From NCBI GenBank assembly GCA_017477325.1, contig JAFUWV010000012.1, positions 27,916-91,915 on the forward strand: a stretch of 64,000 nt of DNA, in the 5' to 3' direction. Within the stretch, counting starts at the first letter, position 1; every line of letters starts with the position of its first letter. The notes under the pieces were generated by a model. It did no database searches, was not told the DNA's origin, and saw only the letters and a program-made list of their open reading frames with translations. Source of the DNA: Paludibacteraceae bacterium (GTDB taxonomy: Bacteria; Bacteroidota; Bacteroidia; Bacteroidales; Paludibacteraceae). This document shows, one piece after another, positions 26,584-34,900 of the stretch. The position numbers and the translations under genes were made by a program.

Positions 26584-26618
26584 AAAAAACGTCGCAACCA
26601 ACTGCTTATGGTCACGAC
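26584..26618 (-). terminator. intrinsic terminator in the metK leader
   Basis: Minus-strand stem GTCGTGACC (26618-26610) / GGTTGCGAC (26599-26591), nine pairs including two wobble pairs, loop of 10 nt, followed by GTTTTTTA. It starts 9 nt after the riboswitch core, as expected for an expression platform controlling metK. Confidence 0.75.
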
Positions 26619-26626
26619 AACAAAAT

Positions 26627-26676
26627 CGTTTTAGCATTGTTTTATAGAGGTTGCAAGCAGTCAAATCTATCCTCTG
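26627..26676 (-). ncRNA. SAM-II riboswitch
   Basis: On the minus strand a 5-bp P1 stem, AGAGG (26650-26646 as the complementary partner is CCTCT) pairing with the segment at 26675-26671, encloses GATTTGACTGCTTGCAA. This is followed by ATAAAACAATGCTAAAACG. These match the SAM-II core (GAUUUrACY, UUGCAA, AUAAA, GCUAAAA) in the same order and spacing as the structurally characterised metX aptamer, where the 3' GCUAAA segment forms the pseudoknot around SAM. It is followed by a terminator and then metK. Confidence 0.85.
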
Positions 26677-26679
26677 TGT

Positions 26680-26742
26680 AGGTTTGTAAAGTTTGTTGAG
26701 TTTGAAGAGTTGATTAAGTTAACTTCTCTAAACTCTACAACT
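26680..26742 (-). repeat. 9-bp tandem repeat in the metK leader
   Basis: GTTTGTAAA, GTTTGTTGA, GTTTGAAGA, GTTGATTAA units on + (A/C-rich on the coding strand). It lies between the promoter and the riboswitch. The 3' part (GTTAACTTC...) can pair back on the array. Confidence 0.7.
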
Positions 26743-26756
26743 TTTATTTGCGGGTG

Positions 26757-26787
26757 CAAAGGTACGGCAAGTTTCTGAAATACGCAA
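26757..26787 (-). promoter_or_regulatory. promoter of metK
   Basis: Minus strand: TTG at 26787-26785, 20-nt spacer, TACCTTTG at 26764-26757. The transcript would begin near 26750 and carry the repeat, the riboswitch and the terminator before metK. Confidence 0.72.
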
Positions 26788-26790
26788 GTA

Positions 26791-28392
26791 CTATTTTCTA
26801 TTTTGAGGTTCAGGGTCAAGTACAAGACGCAATCCGACGTATGGAGTGCTCATGGAGGGAGCCATCGGTTTGGAGTCAACACTGCGGCAATGGTCTTCAT
26901 GATCAAACCAACTGCCGCCATTAACAGTACGGTCTTCGGTCCATTCAGCCACATTTCCACTCATGTCGTACAAGCCAAGTTCATTCGGGCGCTTAAACCT
27001 GACAAGGTGCGGACGCGACTTGCTGTTGCCATAGTGCCATGCGACCTTATCTGCGATGTCGCTACCTGAATATACGTAAGCGGCAGTGTCGCGCAGTGCC
27101 ATCTTGTAGTCGTAGAGAATAGCGTCGTCGTACTTGATAGTAGGCAGCAAGCCGACCAAAGGTACATTCAGCATCCTGATAAAAGTATTTGCACCCTTTG
27201 CCGCCTTACGCCGGCTGTAAGACATATATTTGGGGCGGTCGGCAGCAATCTGCGCCGAGTCAACCTTGCCATCAAGCCGTTCATAGAGAATACTGTGTTG
27301 CCCGCCTTGCGCCGCATACTTCCACTCGGCAGCAGTAGGCAGACGGAAATGCAGACCTGTGTGCTGATTAAGTTCATTGATAAACAAGCGGCAGTCAGCC
27401 CACGAGACACTCTCCACAGGATTAGCACCGCGCTTCTTGCGGCTCGGATTCTTGTACATAATGCTTCGCCATAGCGACTGAGTGACCTCTGTCTCTGCGA
27501 TATAATACGGAGCAATACTATCACCTGTAACGAGTCGGAAACGCAAGTTCTGCCCTTTCACATGCACACGTTTCTCTTCCGGGAGAACATCTTGAACAGG
27601 CTCTTTCTGCTCGGAGAGGGCAAGGCGCAGACCGCAGTCGTAGAATGTATATTGCGGGTCACGGCTCTGACGGACAGACAGATTCACATTGTCAACAGCA
27701 TTGTCCCAACTGCCACCCCGGACAACACGCATGTCACCTGTGGCCGGTCCCTGCGGGTTGATTTGCAGTGTGTCAGCATACAAGCAGAAGCGGTCGGAGC
27801 ACCATTCCCACACATTGCCTGTCATGTCGTATATACCCAGTTGGTTGGGCTGTTTGGCAGCTACAGGGTGCGTTCGGCTACCGCTGTTACGATAGACCCA
27901 CCCCACCTCATCTATCTCATCGGAGCCTGAAAACCTGTGATCCTCAGCCTGTCTTCCTCCCCGTGCTGCGAACTCCCACTCTGCCTCCGTAGGCAGGCGG
28001 AAATGCGCACCTGTGAGACTGTCGAGCCGTTGCAGGAAACGTTGACAGTCATACCAAGAGACCCATTCCTGAGGCAGGTCTTCAGCCAGCCACTCGTTGC
28101 CGGCAACAAGAGTATCGCCCATGACGGCTTTCCACAGCCGGCGAGTGACTTCTGTTGCGCCTATATAGTAGGTGTCGAGTAAGACGGTATGCACAGGTTT
28201 GTCGGTACTAAGTTTGTCGCTGCGCTGCTCACGCGTGCCCCCCATTTGGAACACGCCTTCGTCAACCCGCACCATGGTGAACTCCACCCCGCAAACCAAG
28301 AAAGTACGCGTCAGAGGCCGGGTGACTTCTTTCTTTGCAAAAGAGAGAATAGAAAGACTGAGCAAAAGTGATATGAAATACAATCGTTGCAT
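26791..28392 (-). CDS. tandem formylglycine-generating-enzyme (SUMF1)-like protein, exported
   Basis: 533 residues from the preferred ATG at 28392, which gives a clean signal peptide (MQRLYFISLLLSLSILSFA); an ATG at 28428 would add 12 residues and spoil it. Two FGE-sulfatase-type domains lie in tandem: the first at about 35-240 (FTMVRVDEGVFQMGGT, FRLPTEAEWEFAARGG, YDMTGNVWEWCSD, VRGGSWDN), the second at about 260-530 (YYIAETEVTQSLWRSIM, FRLPTAAEWKYAAQGG, YDMSGNVAEWTED, VNGGSWFD). This resembles GldK/GldJ-type and other non-enzymatic SUMF1 proteins, since the catalytic cysteine pair of true FGE is not evident. The role is probably structural or envelope-related. It follows the lipoprotein in the amn-holA operon. 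Confidence 0.82.
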   Translation of the reverse strand: MQRLYFISLLLSLSILSFAKKEVTRPLTRTFLVCGVEFTMVRVDEGVFQMGGTREQRSDKLSTDKPVHTVLLDTYYIGATEVTRRLWKAVMGDTLVAGNEWLAEDLPQEWVSWYDCQRFLQRLDSLTGAHFRLPTEAEWEFAARGGRQAEDHRFSGSDEIDEVGWVYRNSGSRTHPVAAKQPNQLGIYDMTGNVWEWCSDRFCLYADTLQINPQGPATGDMRVVRGGSWDNAVDNVNLSVRQSRDPQYTFYDCGLRLALSEQKEPVQDVLPEEKRVHVKGQNLRFRLVTGDSIAPYYIAETEVTQSLWRSIMYKNPSRKKRGANPVESVSWADCRLFINELNQHTGLHFRLPTAAEWKYAAQGGQHSILYERLDGKVDSAQIAADRPKYMSYSRRKAAKGANTFIRMLNVPLVGLLPTIKYDDAILYDYKMALRDTAAYVYSGSDIADKVAWHYGNSKSRPHLVRFKRPNELGLYDMSGNVAEWTEDRTVNGGSWFDHEDHCRSVDSKPMAPSMSTPYVGLRLVLDPEPQNRK

Positions 28393-28456
28393 CCGGCAAA
28401 GTATTGACAAATATTGTGCCAGATGCAACGAAAAAGATAATTACAATCCTGCATGA

Positions 28457-29026
28457 TTACTCTTTCTCACTTTTGCGCATAAAGAGTTGGTACTGCGTCT
28501 TAAAAGTGAGGAAGCCTTTTGTGAGTTCCGATTTGCTCAGTCGGTCGATAGCAGACTGAGTAAGTACGGCGCTCATCTCAATATTTCCGAGAAGAACGAG
28601 AGTGGTGTCGGTAAGTTCCTTTACAATAGCATTGACACTTATAGTATCAACAAACGAATCTTCATCTATACCGAGCATAGTCAGCATCTCGCCCATACCC
28701 TCCATCTCTCCTTTAGGCAGAGGGAACTTGGCGACAATCTCACTATCGGTCAGTTTCTGCCATTGATATATCTCTACTTCTTCGATATTGTCGCTCTCGA
28801 AGAGCAGTTTGCCATCACGGAGGAAAGTGACGTAGGTTGTGGCTGAATCAATCTGATTGACGGCAGTGCCGGTCTGCAGCTGCCAACACTCCCACCTATG
28901 GCAGAAGCGGTCTTCGAAAGTGGTTACAGGTTCTTGTTTGGGTTCATCTTCCTTTTGGCTATTGCAGGCAAACAGAATCAGAGTAAACACGAGCGCCAGT
29001 GCGCCATATAGAAAATTCTTTTTCAT
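28457..29026 (-). CDS. lipocalin-like lipoprotein
   Basis: 189 residues from ATG 29026, where the lipoprotein signal MKKNFLYGALALVFTLILFAC begins; an in-frame upstream ATG at 29119 would place 31 unlikely residues before it and overlap holA. The lipobox is LFACN. After a short Lys/Glu-rich linker, FCHRWECWQLQT...YVTFLRDGKLLFES...YQWQKLTDSEIVAKF resembles the lipocalin-like/DUF barrel common in Bacteroidales lipoproteins. The function is unknown. It starts one base after the holA stop and is thus co-transcribed with it. Confidence 0.75.
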   Translation of the reverse strand: MKKNFLYGALALVFTLILFACNSQKEDEPKQEPVTTFEDRFCHRWECWQLQTGTAVNQIDSATTYVTFLRDGKLLFESDNIEEVEIYQWQKLTDSEIVAKFPLPKGEMEGMGEMLTMLGIDEDSFVDTISVNAIVKELTDTTLVLLGNIEMSAVLTQSAIDRLSKSELTKGFLTFKTQYQLFMRKSEKE

Positions 29027-29027
29027 A

Positions 29028-30050
29028 TCAATGCAGTATTTTATATATAAGTTCCTGCCAGAGAGCGAGGTCATCGGCAGAAGAATTATTGATTCCTTTT
29101 GAGCGTGCATCAGTCTCACGAATGTAACCTATGACGCGAAAGGCCTTGCCAGCAGTATACCGGCGTGCTGCAGCGGCATAGTCTTTGACGAAATAGCGGT
29201 TAATACCAAGTGCGCTTGCTACAGCAGGTTCTGACTTGTCGGGCAGATAGTGGTAGAGGAGCAGATTCTGAAACCAATTGAAGACGGAGATGAGTTCCTT
29301 CTGAATGGGATGCTGCTTCGACTGCGAGAAATATCTGACGATACGGTTAGCCTTCAGCACATCGCCGTCACGCAGAGCATTCTGCAACTCAAACACGTTG
29401 AAGTCTTTGCTGATACCTATGTTACGTTCGATAAGTTCGGGAGTGATGACCTTGGTGCCTGCGGGCATACCGATGACCAGTTTGTCGAGTTCTCCGACAA
29501 TCTTGGTGAGGTCTGTACCGAGACTGTCAACAAGCAGCAATGCTGCTTTCAAGTCAATAGAGACATTGAGGTTTCTTTCTGCGGACCACTCGTTCACATA
29601 GTCTATCACCCACTTCTGCACCTGATAGTCACGCAAGGAAGCACTCTCCATCATTACCCCACCCTGCGCTTCCAACTCCTTGAACACACGCAGACGTTTG
29701 TCAGGTTTGCCATATTTATAGCAGAAGACAAGTATCGTGGTTTCCATAGGTTGCTTGAGATACAACTCCAACGGATCCCACTTCTTGATATTCTGTGCTT
29801 CTTTGACGATGATGACCTGCCTTCCCATCATGGGGAAACGACGAGCGGCAGAGATGATTGGTCCCATGTCGCGCTCATAGTCCTTGCCATAGACAATAGT
29901 CTGGTCGAACTCACGCGCCATATCATCAAGCACATGCTGTTCGATATAGTCAGACACCTTATCTATATAATAAGGTTCTTCGCCATAAAGGAAATACAAG
30001 GGTCTGTATTTTCCTTTCTTGAGTTCTGACATTATCTCATTGTAGGTCAT
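29028..30050 (-). CDS. holA: DNA polymerase III subunit delta
   Basis: Opens the beta clamp within the clamp loader. 340 residues, usual length. The N-terminal AAA+-like domain starts YFLYGEEPYYIDKVSDYIEQ, the family hallmark. FNVFELQNALRDGDVLKANRIV near 215 and the C-terminal collar domain (ALGINRYFVKDYAAAARRYT) complete the fold. It has no functional P-loop, as usual for delta. It lies 27 bp after the AMP nucleosidase gene and is transcribed with it. Confidence 0.95.
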   Translation of the reverse strand: MTYNEIMSELKKGKYRPLYFLYGEEPYYIDKVSDYIEQHVLDDMAREFDQTIVYGKDYERDMGPIISAARRFPMMGRQVIIVKEAQNIKKWDPLELYLKQPMETTILVFCYKYGKPDKRLRVFKELEAQGGVMMESASLRDYQVQKWVIDYVNEWSAERNLNVSIDLKAALLLVDSLGTDLTKIVGELDKLVIGMPAGTKVITPELIERNIGISKDFNVFELQNALRDGDVLKANRIVRYFSQSKQHPIQKELISVFNWFQNLLLYHYLPDKSEPAVASALGINRYFVKDYAAAARRYTAGKAFRVIGYIRETDARSKGINNSSADDLALWQELIYKILH

Positions 30051-30077
30051 GGCAGCGACAAATGTGAGAGGTTAACT

Positions 30078-30860
30078 TTAATCGAATCGCAAGTGTTTGA
30101 GTGTTATAGTATTCTCACGAATTATGTGAAGGGTGCGTATTCCGATGTCGAGATGCTCTTCGGCATAGTCTGCGGTAGTCTTTTTGTCCATCTCATCAGT
30201 CTTTATTCCCTCAGGCAGAAGAGGCATATCGCTGACAAGAAGCACTGCACCGAGCGGAATATTGTTGTGGAAAGCGACAGTAAAAAGCGTAGCCGACTCC
30301 ATATCAACGGCGTATGCCCGGCTGGTCTTGAGCTTTATGCGGAATGCCTCATCGTGCTCCCAGACCCGGCGGTTGGTGGTATATACGGTACCGGTCCAAT
30401 AGTCGCGTCCGATGTCACGAATACTTGTGGAAGCCGCTCTGAGAAGCGAGAATGCAGGAAGAGCGGGTATCTCGATGGGAAAATAGTCATTACTGGTACC
30501 TTCTCCACGTATAGCAGCAGAAGGGAGAATATAGTCGCCTATCTTGTTGTGCTTGCTACGGAGTCCACCACACTTGCCAAGGAAGAGCACAGCACGAGGG
30601 TTGACCGCCTGCAGCAGGTCCATGATAAGGGCTGCATTGGGGCTGCCGATGCCGAAGTTGATTATGGTGATGCCGTCTGCACTGGCATTAGGCATACTGC
30701 CTTCACGGCCCAAGATGGGGACATTGTATCTGTCTGCAAACAACTCGACATAGTGATTGAAGTTGGTGAGCAGTACGAGGTCGGTAAACTCATCAAGGGG
30801 GCGTTTGGTGTAGCGTGGCAACCAGTTGTTGATTATATCTTCTTTGTTTTTCAGTATCAT
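30078..30860 (-). CDS. amn: AMP nucleosidase, short Bacteroidetes form
   Basis: Splits AMP into adenine and ribose-5-phosphate. 260 residues with the nucleoside phosphorylase fold: ITIINFGIGSPNAALIMDLL near residue 65, FLGKCGGLRSKHNKIGDYIL near 95, and YAVDMESATLFTVAF near 190 with the ribose-binding Met-Glu pair. It lacks the N-terminal domain of the long E. coli Amn, as expected for this lineage. MTA/SAH nucleosidase is the main alternative, but the N-terminal RYTKRPLDEF and the overall layout favour AMP nucleosidase. First gene of a four-gene operon. Confidence 0.85.
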   Translation of the reverse strand: MILKNKEDIINNWLPRYTKRPLDEFTDLVLLTNFNHYVELFADRYNVPILGREGSMPNASADGITIINFGIGSPNAALIMDLLQAVNPRAVLFLGKCGGLRSKHNKIGDYILPSAAIRGEGTSNDYFPIEIPALPAFSLLRAASTSIRDIGRDYWTGTVYTTNRRVWEHDEAFRIKLKTSRAYAVDMESATLFTVAFHNNIPLGAVLLVSDMPLLPEGIKTDEMDKKTTADYAEEHLDIGIRTLHIIRENTITLKHLRFD

Positions 30861-30889
30861 AGTGGATGGCGGTTTACTTTTATTGCGTG

Positions 30890-30920
30890 CAAAATTAGTG
30901 AATTATTTTGGAATATACAA
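30890..30920 (-). promoter_or_regulatory. promoter of the amn-holA operon
   Basis: Minus strand: TTG at 30920-30918, 20-nt spacer, TAATTTTG at 30897-30890. Confidence 0.7.
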
Positions 30921-31016
30921 ACAATTGGCAAAGAGATGGTCAGAGGTTATAGTGAGCTTTGGGTGAGCTTAGGGTAGAGATGACATGGTGTTAGCAAAGA
31001 TATATGATATATACAG

Positions 31017-31054
31017 AAAAGAACGAGAAGGGGTTGCCCGCTTCCCGTTCTTTT
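31017..31054 (-). terminator. terminator of the SIMPL gene
   Basis: Minus-strand hairpin AAAAGAACGGGAAG...CTTCTCGTTCTTTT (31054 to 31017), one mismatch in the stem, with T-run at the end. It lies 20 bp after the SIMPL stop. Confidence 0.75.
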
Positions 31055-31073
31055 GTTTGTATATGTAACTCAA

Positions 31074-31805
31074 TTATTTGAGGCGATACTCCATGCGGAC
31101 AGTGATGCGTGCTTTCTTCTCCTTGGAAGAAGTGTTGAAAGTGCCGCCGTAGCTGTACTCCTCGTCACCTGTAGCAGAGGTAATCTGGAATACACCCATG
31201 CGGGCAGAAGTAGCCTTGCCGAGACGAGCACCAGCGTTGTCAACGATGTTCTTTGCACGTGCACGAGCGTCCTTGGAAGCTTTCTGAATGAGGTCGAGCT
31301 TCATATCCTCGAGTTTGGAATAGTAGTAGCTCGGGGTGTATGAGTCGATGTCCACATTCTGCGAAATGAGAGATGAGATCTCACGCGAAACACGCTCTAC
31401 ATTGTCCACGTTCTGCGAGGTGATGGTGAAGGTCTGCGAGAAGTGGTATCCTACGAAGCGTGAGCCTACATAGTTGCCATTGTCGTTGTAGACAGAGTTG
31501 AAGTTCTTGCTTGAGTTAACAAACGACCACTTAACTTCCGAGTCAGAGATGCCGTTTCTTTCAAGATAGTTAGCAACCTTTTTCTGGTTAGCCTCAATCT
31601 GCTTGTAGCCTGCCAGCTTGTCGGAGGAGTCAACAGAGATATTGCCTTCCCACTCGATAAGGTCAGAAGTGAATGTCGTTTCACCCAAACCTGTAACTGC
31701 AATTGTGTCCTTTGCACGACCATAATAGGTGATTGCAAACGAGAGAACGATTACGCTGATGATAACAGAGCAGCCGATAATCAAATACTTCCAAAGATCT
31801 TTCAT
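31074..31805 (-). CDS. SIMPL domain-containing protein (DUF541)
   Basis: 243 residues. An N-terminal membrane segment (about 8-27, YLIIGCSVIISVIVLSFAIT) anchors or exports the protein. The SIMPL domain follows: TIAVTGLGETTFTSDLIEW, ISVDSSDKLAGYKQIEANQKK, and the family-typical KASKDARARAKNIVDNAG near residue 175. The C-terminal strand is ARITVRMEYRLK. SIMPL proteins are periplasmic or envelope proteins of uncertain function (BP26-like). Single gene with its own promoter and terminator. Confidence 0.88.
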   Translation of the reverse strand: MKDLWKYLIIGCSVIISVIVLSFAITYYGRAKDTIAVTGLGETTFTSDLIEWEGNISVDSSDKLAGYKQIEANQKKVANYLERNGISDSEVKWSFVNSSKNFNSVYNDNGNYVGSRFVGYHFSQTFTITSQNVDNVERVSREISSLISQNVDIDSYTPSYYYSKLEDMKLDLIQKASKDARARAKNIVDNAGARLGKATSARMGVFQITSATGDEEYSYGGTFNTSSKEKKARITVRMEYRLK

Positions 31806-31853
31806 ATCTTTATACTTTTATATGGTTAATAATGTTAGTTGTCTATGCACATG

Positions 31854-31884
31854 CAAAGGTAATGCGTTTTTTTCTATTGTGCAA
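31854..31884 (-). promoter_or_regulatory. promoter of the SIMPL gene
   Basis: Minus strand: TTG at 31884-31882, 20-nt spacer, TACCTTTG at 31861-31854. Confidence 0.7.
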
Positions 31885-31895
31885 ATAATGTACCA

Positions 31896-31929
31896 AGAAA
31901 AAAAGACGGATGAGAATCTCACCCGTCTT
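31896..31929 (-). terminator. terminator of the giant surface-protein gene
   Basis: Minus-strand hairpin AAGACGGGTGAG-ATT-CTCATCCGTCTT (31929 to 31903) followed by a T-run, directly after the stop codon. Confidence 0.8.
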
Positions 31930-31935
31930 AATTGA

Positions 31936-34900
31936 TTATTTAGTCAACATTATCTTGCCCGATTTCAGTCTTTCTTTGTAGTTGTAATAGAAAGCGTAGA
32001 AGTACGGCATATTGTCCTGAGGAATCTCAATCACCACTCCGTTGGCAGCATCAAGCACATTGTAGATAAACTCAAGGTCATCGGTATTGTCGCCGAGAAC
32101 TGTCATGTTCGGGTTACATACAGGAATAGTTGACATCATCAGCTGAGTACCGTGGATGTCGTACAATGCAATCTGCACATTCTGTTTGGTAGTGTAGGCC
32201 ATGAACTGCCTGCTACCTTTCAGATGTCGGAGGAGCACGTCGCGTTCTGTCGCTTTGTCTGCTGTGCTGGTCTCGATATACTTGAATACTATAGAATAGG
32301 TGACACGGCGTCCGTTAGGAGCGATGCAATAGATATTGGTAGCCTCTCCTATCTCACCGAGGGTAACCGAGACTTGTATCTCGTCGCTTGGTGCTACAGG
32401 CTGTATATCAGGAATGACTTCGCCCTCAAGGAGAATATAGGTGTACTCATATTGTGCACTGTCAAACTCGTTGAGCGAGTAGCCTCCAACAAGTATGTCT
32501 GTCAGATATGCCACATCGGAGAGAGTGACGTTTTGATGTATGACATAGTTTCTGATACTGCCGTCTTCAGCCTGAACTTTGAGGATGATGGTGTTGTTCT
32601 CATCAATTGATGCTTCCACAGCCTCATGTTCTTCGCTCTTGGTCCAATCTACATCCTCTACCACGTAGAGGCTGTCGAGAGGAGTAGCTACAGGCCAATC
32701 GATGGTGTACTCCAGTGTGTCAGGATGGAATCCTTCTATCTGTTGCCCACGCAAAGTGATCTCGTCAAGCCAGTTGATGTAGCAGAGTTGACGGTCGAAA
32801 TAGAATGAATACTCGTTGTAGTCCTCTTTGTTAGGAGCATACACTATCAGTTTTGCTGCAAGCGGACTCAGCTTCTCCAGATATACGGTCTGCAAAGTGT
32901 CTTCTGCCAACCATGTTATCTCAGGACGCTCTGTAACGGTGTAGTCAACCGTGAAGTGATACTCGAATACATCACGCTGGAACTCAAAGAAGCGTTCTCC
33001 ATCGAAATAGACGGTGAGCAGATAAGCATTGTCGGACATTACGACATTGAAGTTGATGACATACTCGGCAGTGGTGATGCCGTCTTCCGCAGTCACCTTC
33101 AGTTTGACACTCAGTTCGCCCTGCTCTATCTCCACACTCTGTGCCTCTTCCTGCTTTTGGAATGTGACAATAGGAAGTGAAGCGAAGCCGTAGGCTATAT
33201 CCTGAGTGTAAGAGAAGGTCTCTTCGTCGAAACCTTCAACAATGTTGCCGCCTACCTCAATAGAACGAAGCAGAGCATTGTCGGAGAGGCGAGTTGAGAA
33301 GTTGATAGTATAAACACGGGTATTGCCTGCGGGAGCAGTAACCAGGATTCTGGTCAGACCGTTGACTCCACCCTTCTCTATCACAACCTCCTGCTGCATA
33401 CACTCGTCACCTGTGAGCCAGGTGATTTCAGGCAGTTCTGCTGTGCCACGCTCGAGTTGCACCTGATAGTCGTTAACGCTACCGGAGAAACCTTCTATCA
33501 GTTGTCCGCCAACGTAGATTCCCTGCAGAGTATCAACTGCGGAATGAAGCACTGTATAATTGATAAGGTAATTATTGTGGCTGCCATTTTCTGCTGTGAC
33601 AGTGAGTTGATAGCAAGCAGCCGAGTCTGCCACCTCGTAGAGAGTCTCGGCCTTCACTGTCTGTGCAGGTTCGCCTACACCCTCATAGTCGAGATGCGGG
33701 AATACGGGGTTGCAACCCTCAAGGGTGTAGTTGTAAACAAACACATTCGGATTGAAGCCTTTTATCACTTCTCCGTCGGAGTAGATATACTTGAGTGTAT
33801 CTGCAGCCGAAGGAGTGAACTGAAGCATTACTATATATGTCTTCTGATAGTCAGGATTCTCAGCGGTTACCTTGATGGTGGTCAGGTTGTCGGTTGTGAC
33901 GGCCTCGACGGTCTGCACATCTTCAGCCTTCTGTGCCTCCACATCAGGATAAGTTCTGACTCCTTCTTCGAGCACTATCTGATAGAACAACTTGTCTGCC
34001 GAGAAGTCAGCAATAGGTTGTCCGCCTACGAGTATGTTGCTCAAGTCAGCATTAGTAGAACGAGTGATGACAAAGGTGATGATATACTCGGCGGTTGTGC
34101 CATCTTCAGCCTGTACGCTGACGCTGACTACATTACCATCTTTCACCGGAGCACCTACCACCTGCTTGTCGTTTTTGGCAATAGTCTGTACGTCAGGCAA
34201 CACCTCTGTGCCCTGCGGCAGAGTAACGGTGTACTGAGTGGTAGCAGGCTGGAACTTGGCAGGAGCAATCACACCCTTACCTGCAGCCACAAACTCTTCG
34301 AACGACATGTTGTCAAGTTTCAGGTCATACAGCAAAGCATCGGATGAGAGCACACGGCGGACAAGGTAGATGTTGTAGGTCATAGTAGTTGTTTCGTCTT
34401 CGGCTGTCACTACTATTTTATATGCATCGCCTTCACCGGTTATCTCTACGCTCTTCTGATACAGGTCCTTGGTGAAAGTCTGAATATCGTTCAGTCCTAC
34501 CTCAGCCTCCACGTCAAGCAGAGTATAACTGTTGGTCTGCGGGTCGAACACTTCTGAGACAGGAGTGTTTGCAACCAGAATGTCGCTCAGGTATGCATAG
34601 TGCGACTTCTCGGCTTCGATGTTCAGTATATAAGTCTCTGTTGTCACTCCGTCTTCTGCAGTAACCTCTATCATTGTTATACCGCCGATAGTACCGAGTT
34701 GCATATATACTGTCTGTCCTTCGCGAGCGACATAAGTAACAGAAGGCATAGCCTGCTCTGTCAGCTTAGGCTGACCGGGATTCTCAAGAGGTACGGTATA
34801 AGTGTATTCATACTTGCCTGCCTCTATTCCGACGGACACGCCGTTGCAGAGAATGTCGATAAGTTCGGTATTGTCAGAGAGCAGCGGAAGCAGAGTGAGG

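Noticed and set aside
26791-28428. True formylglycine-generating enzyme (sulfatase maturation)
   Set aside because: The domain is duplicated and the catalytic cysteine pair is not evident, so only a SUMF1-like fold is claimed.
29250-30029. 259-codon + frame opposite holA
   Set aside because: Antisense to an intact holA. No conserved motif.
33457-34347. 296-codon + frame opposite the giant surface-protein gene
   Set aside because: Antisense to repeated coding sequence. Long antisense frames arise from the codon bias of the repeats.
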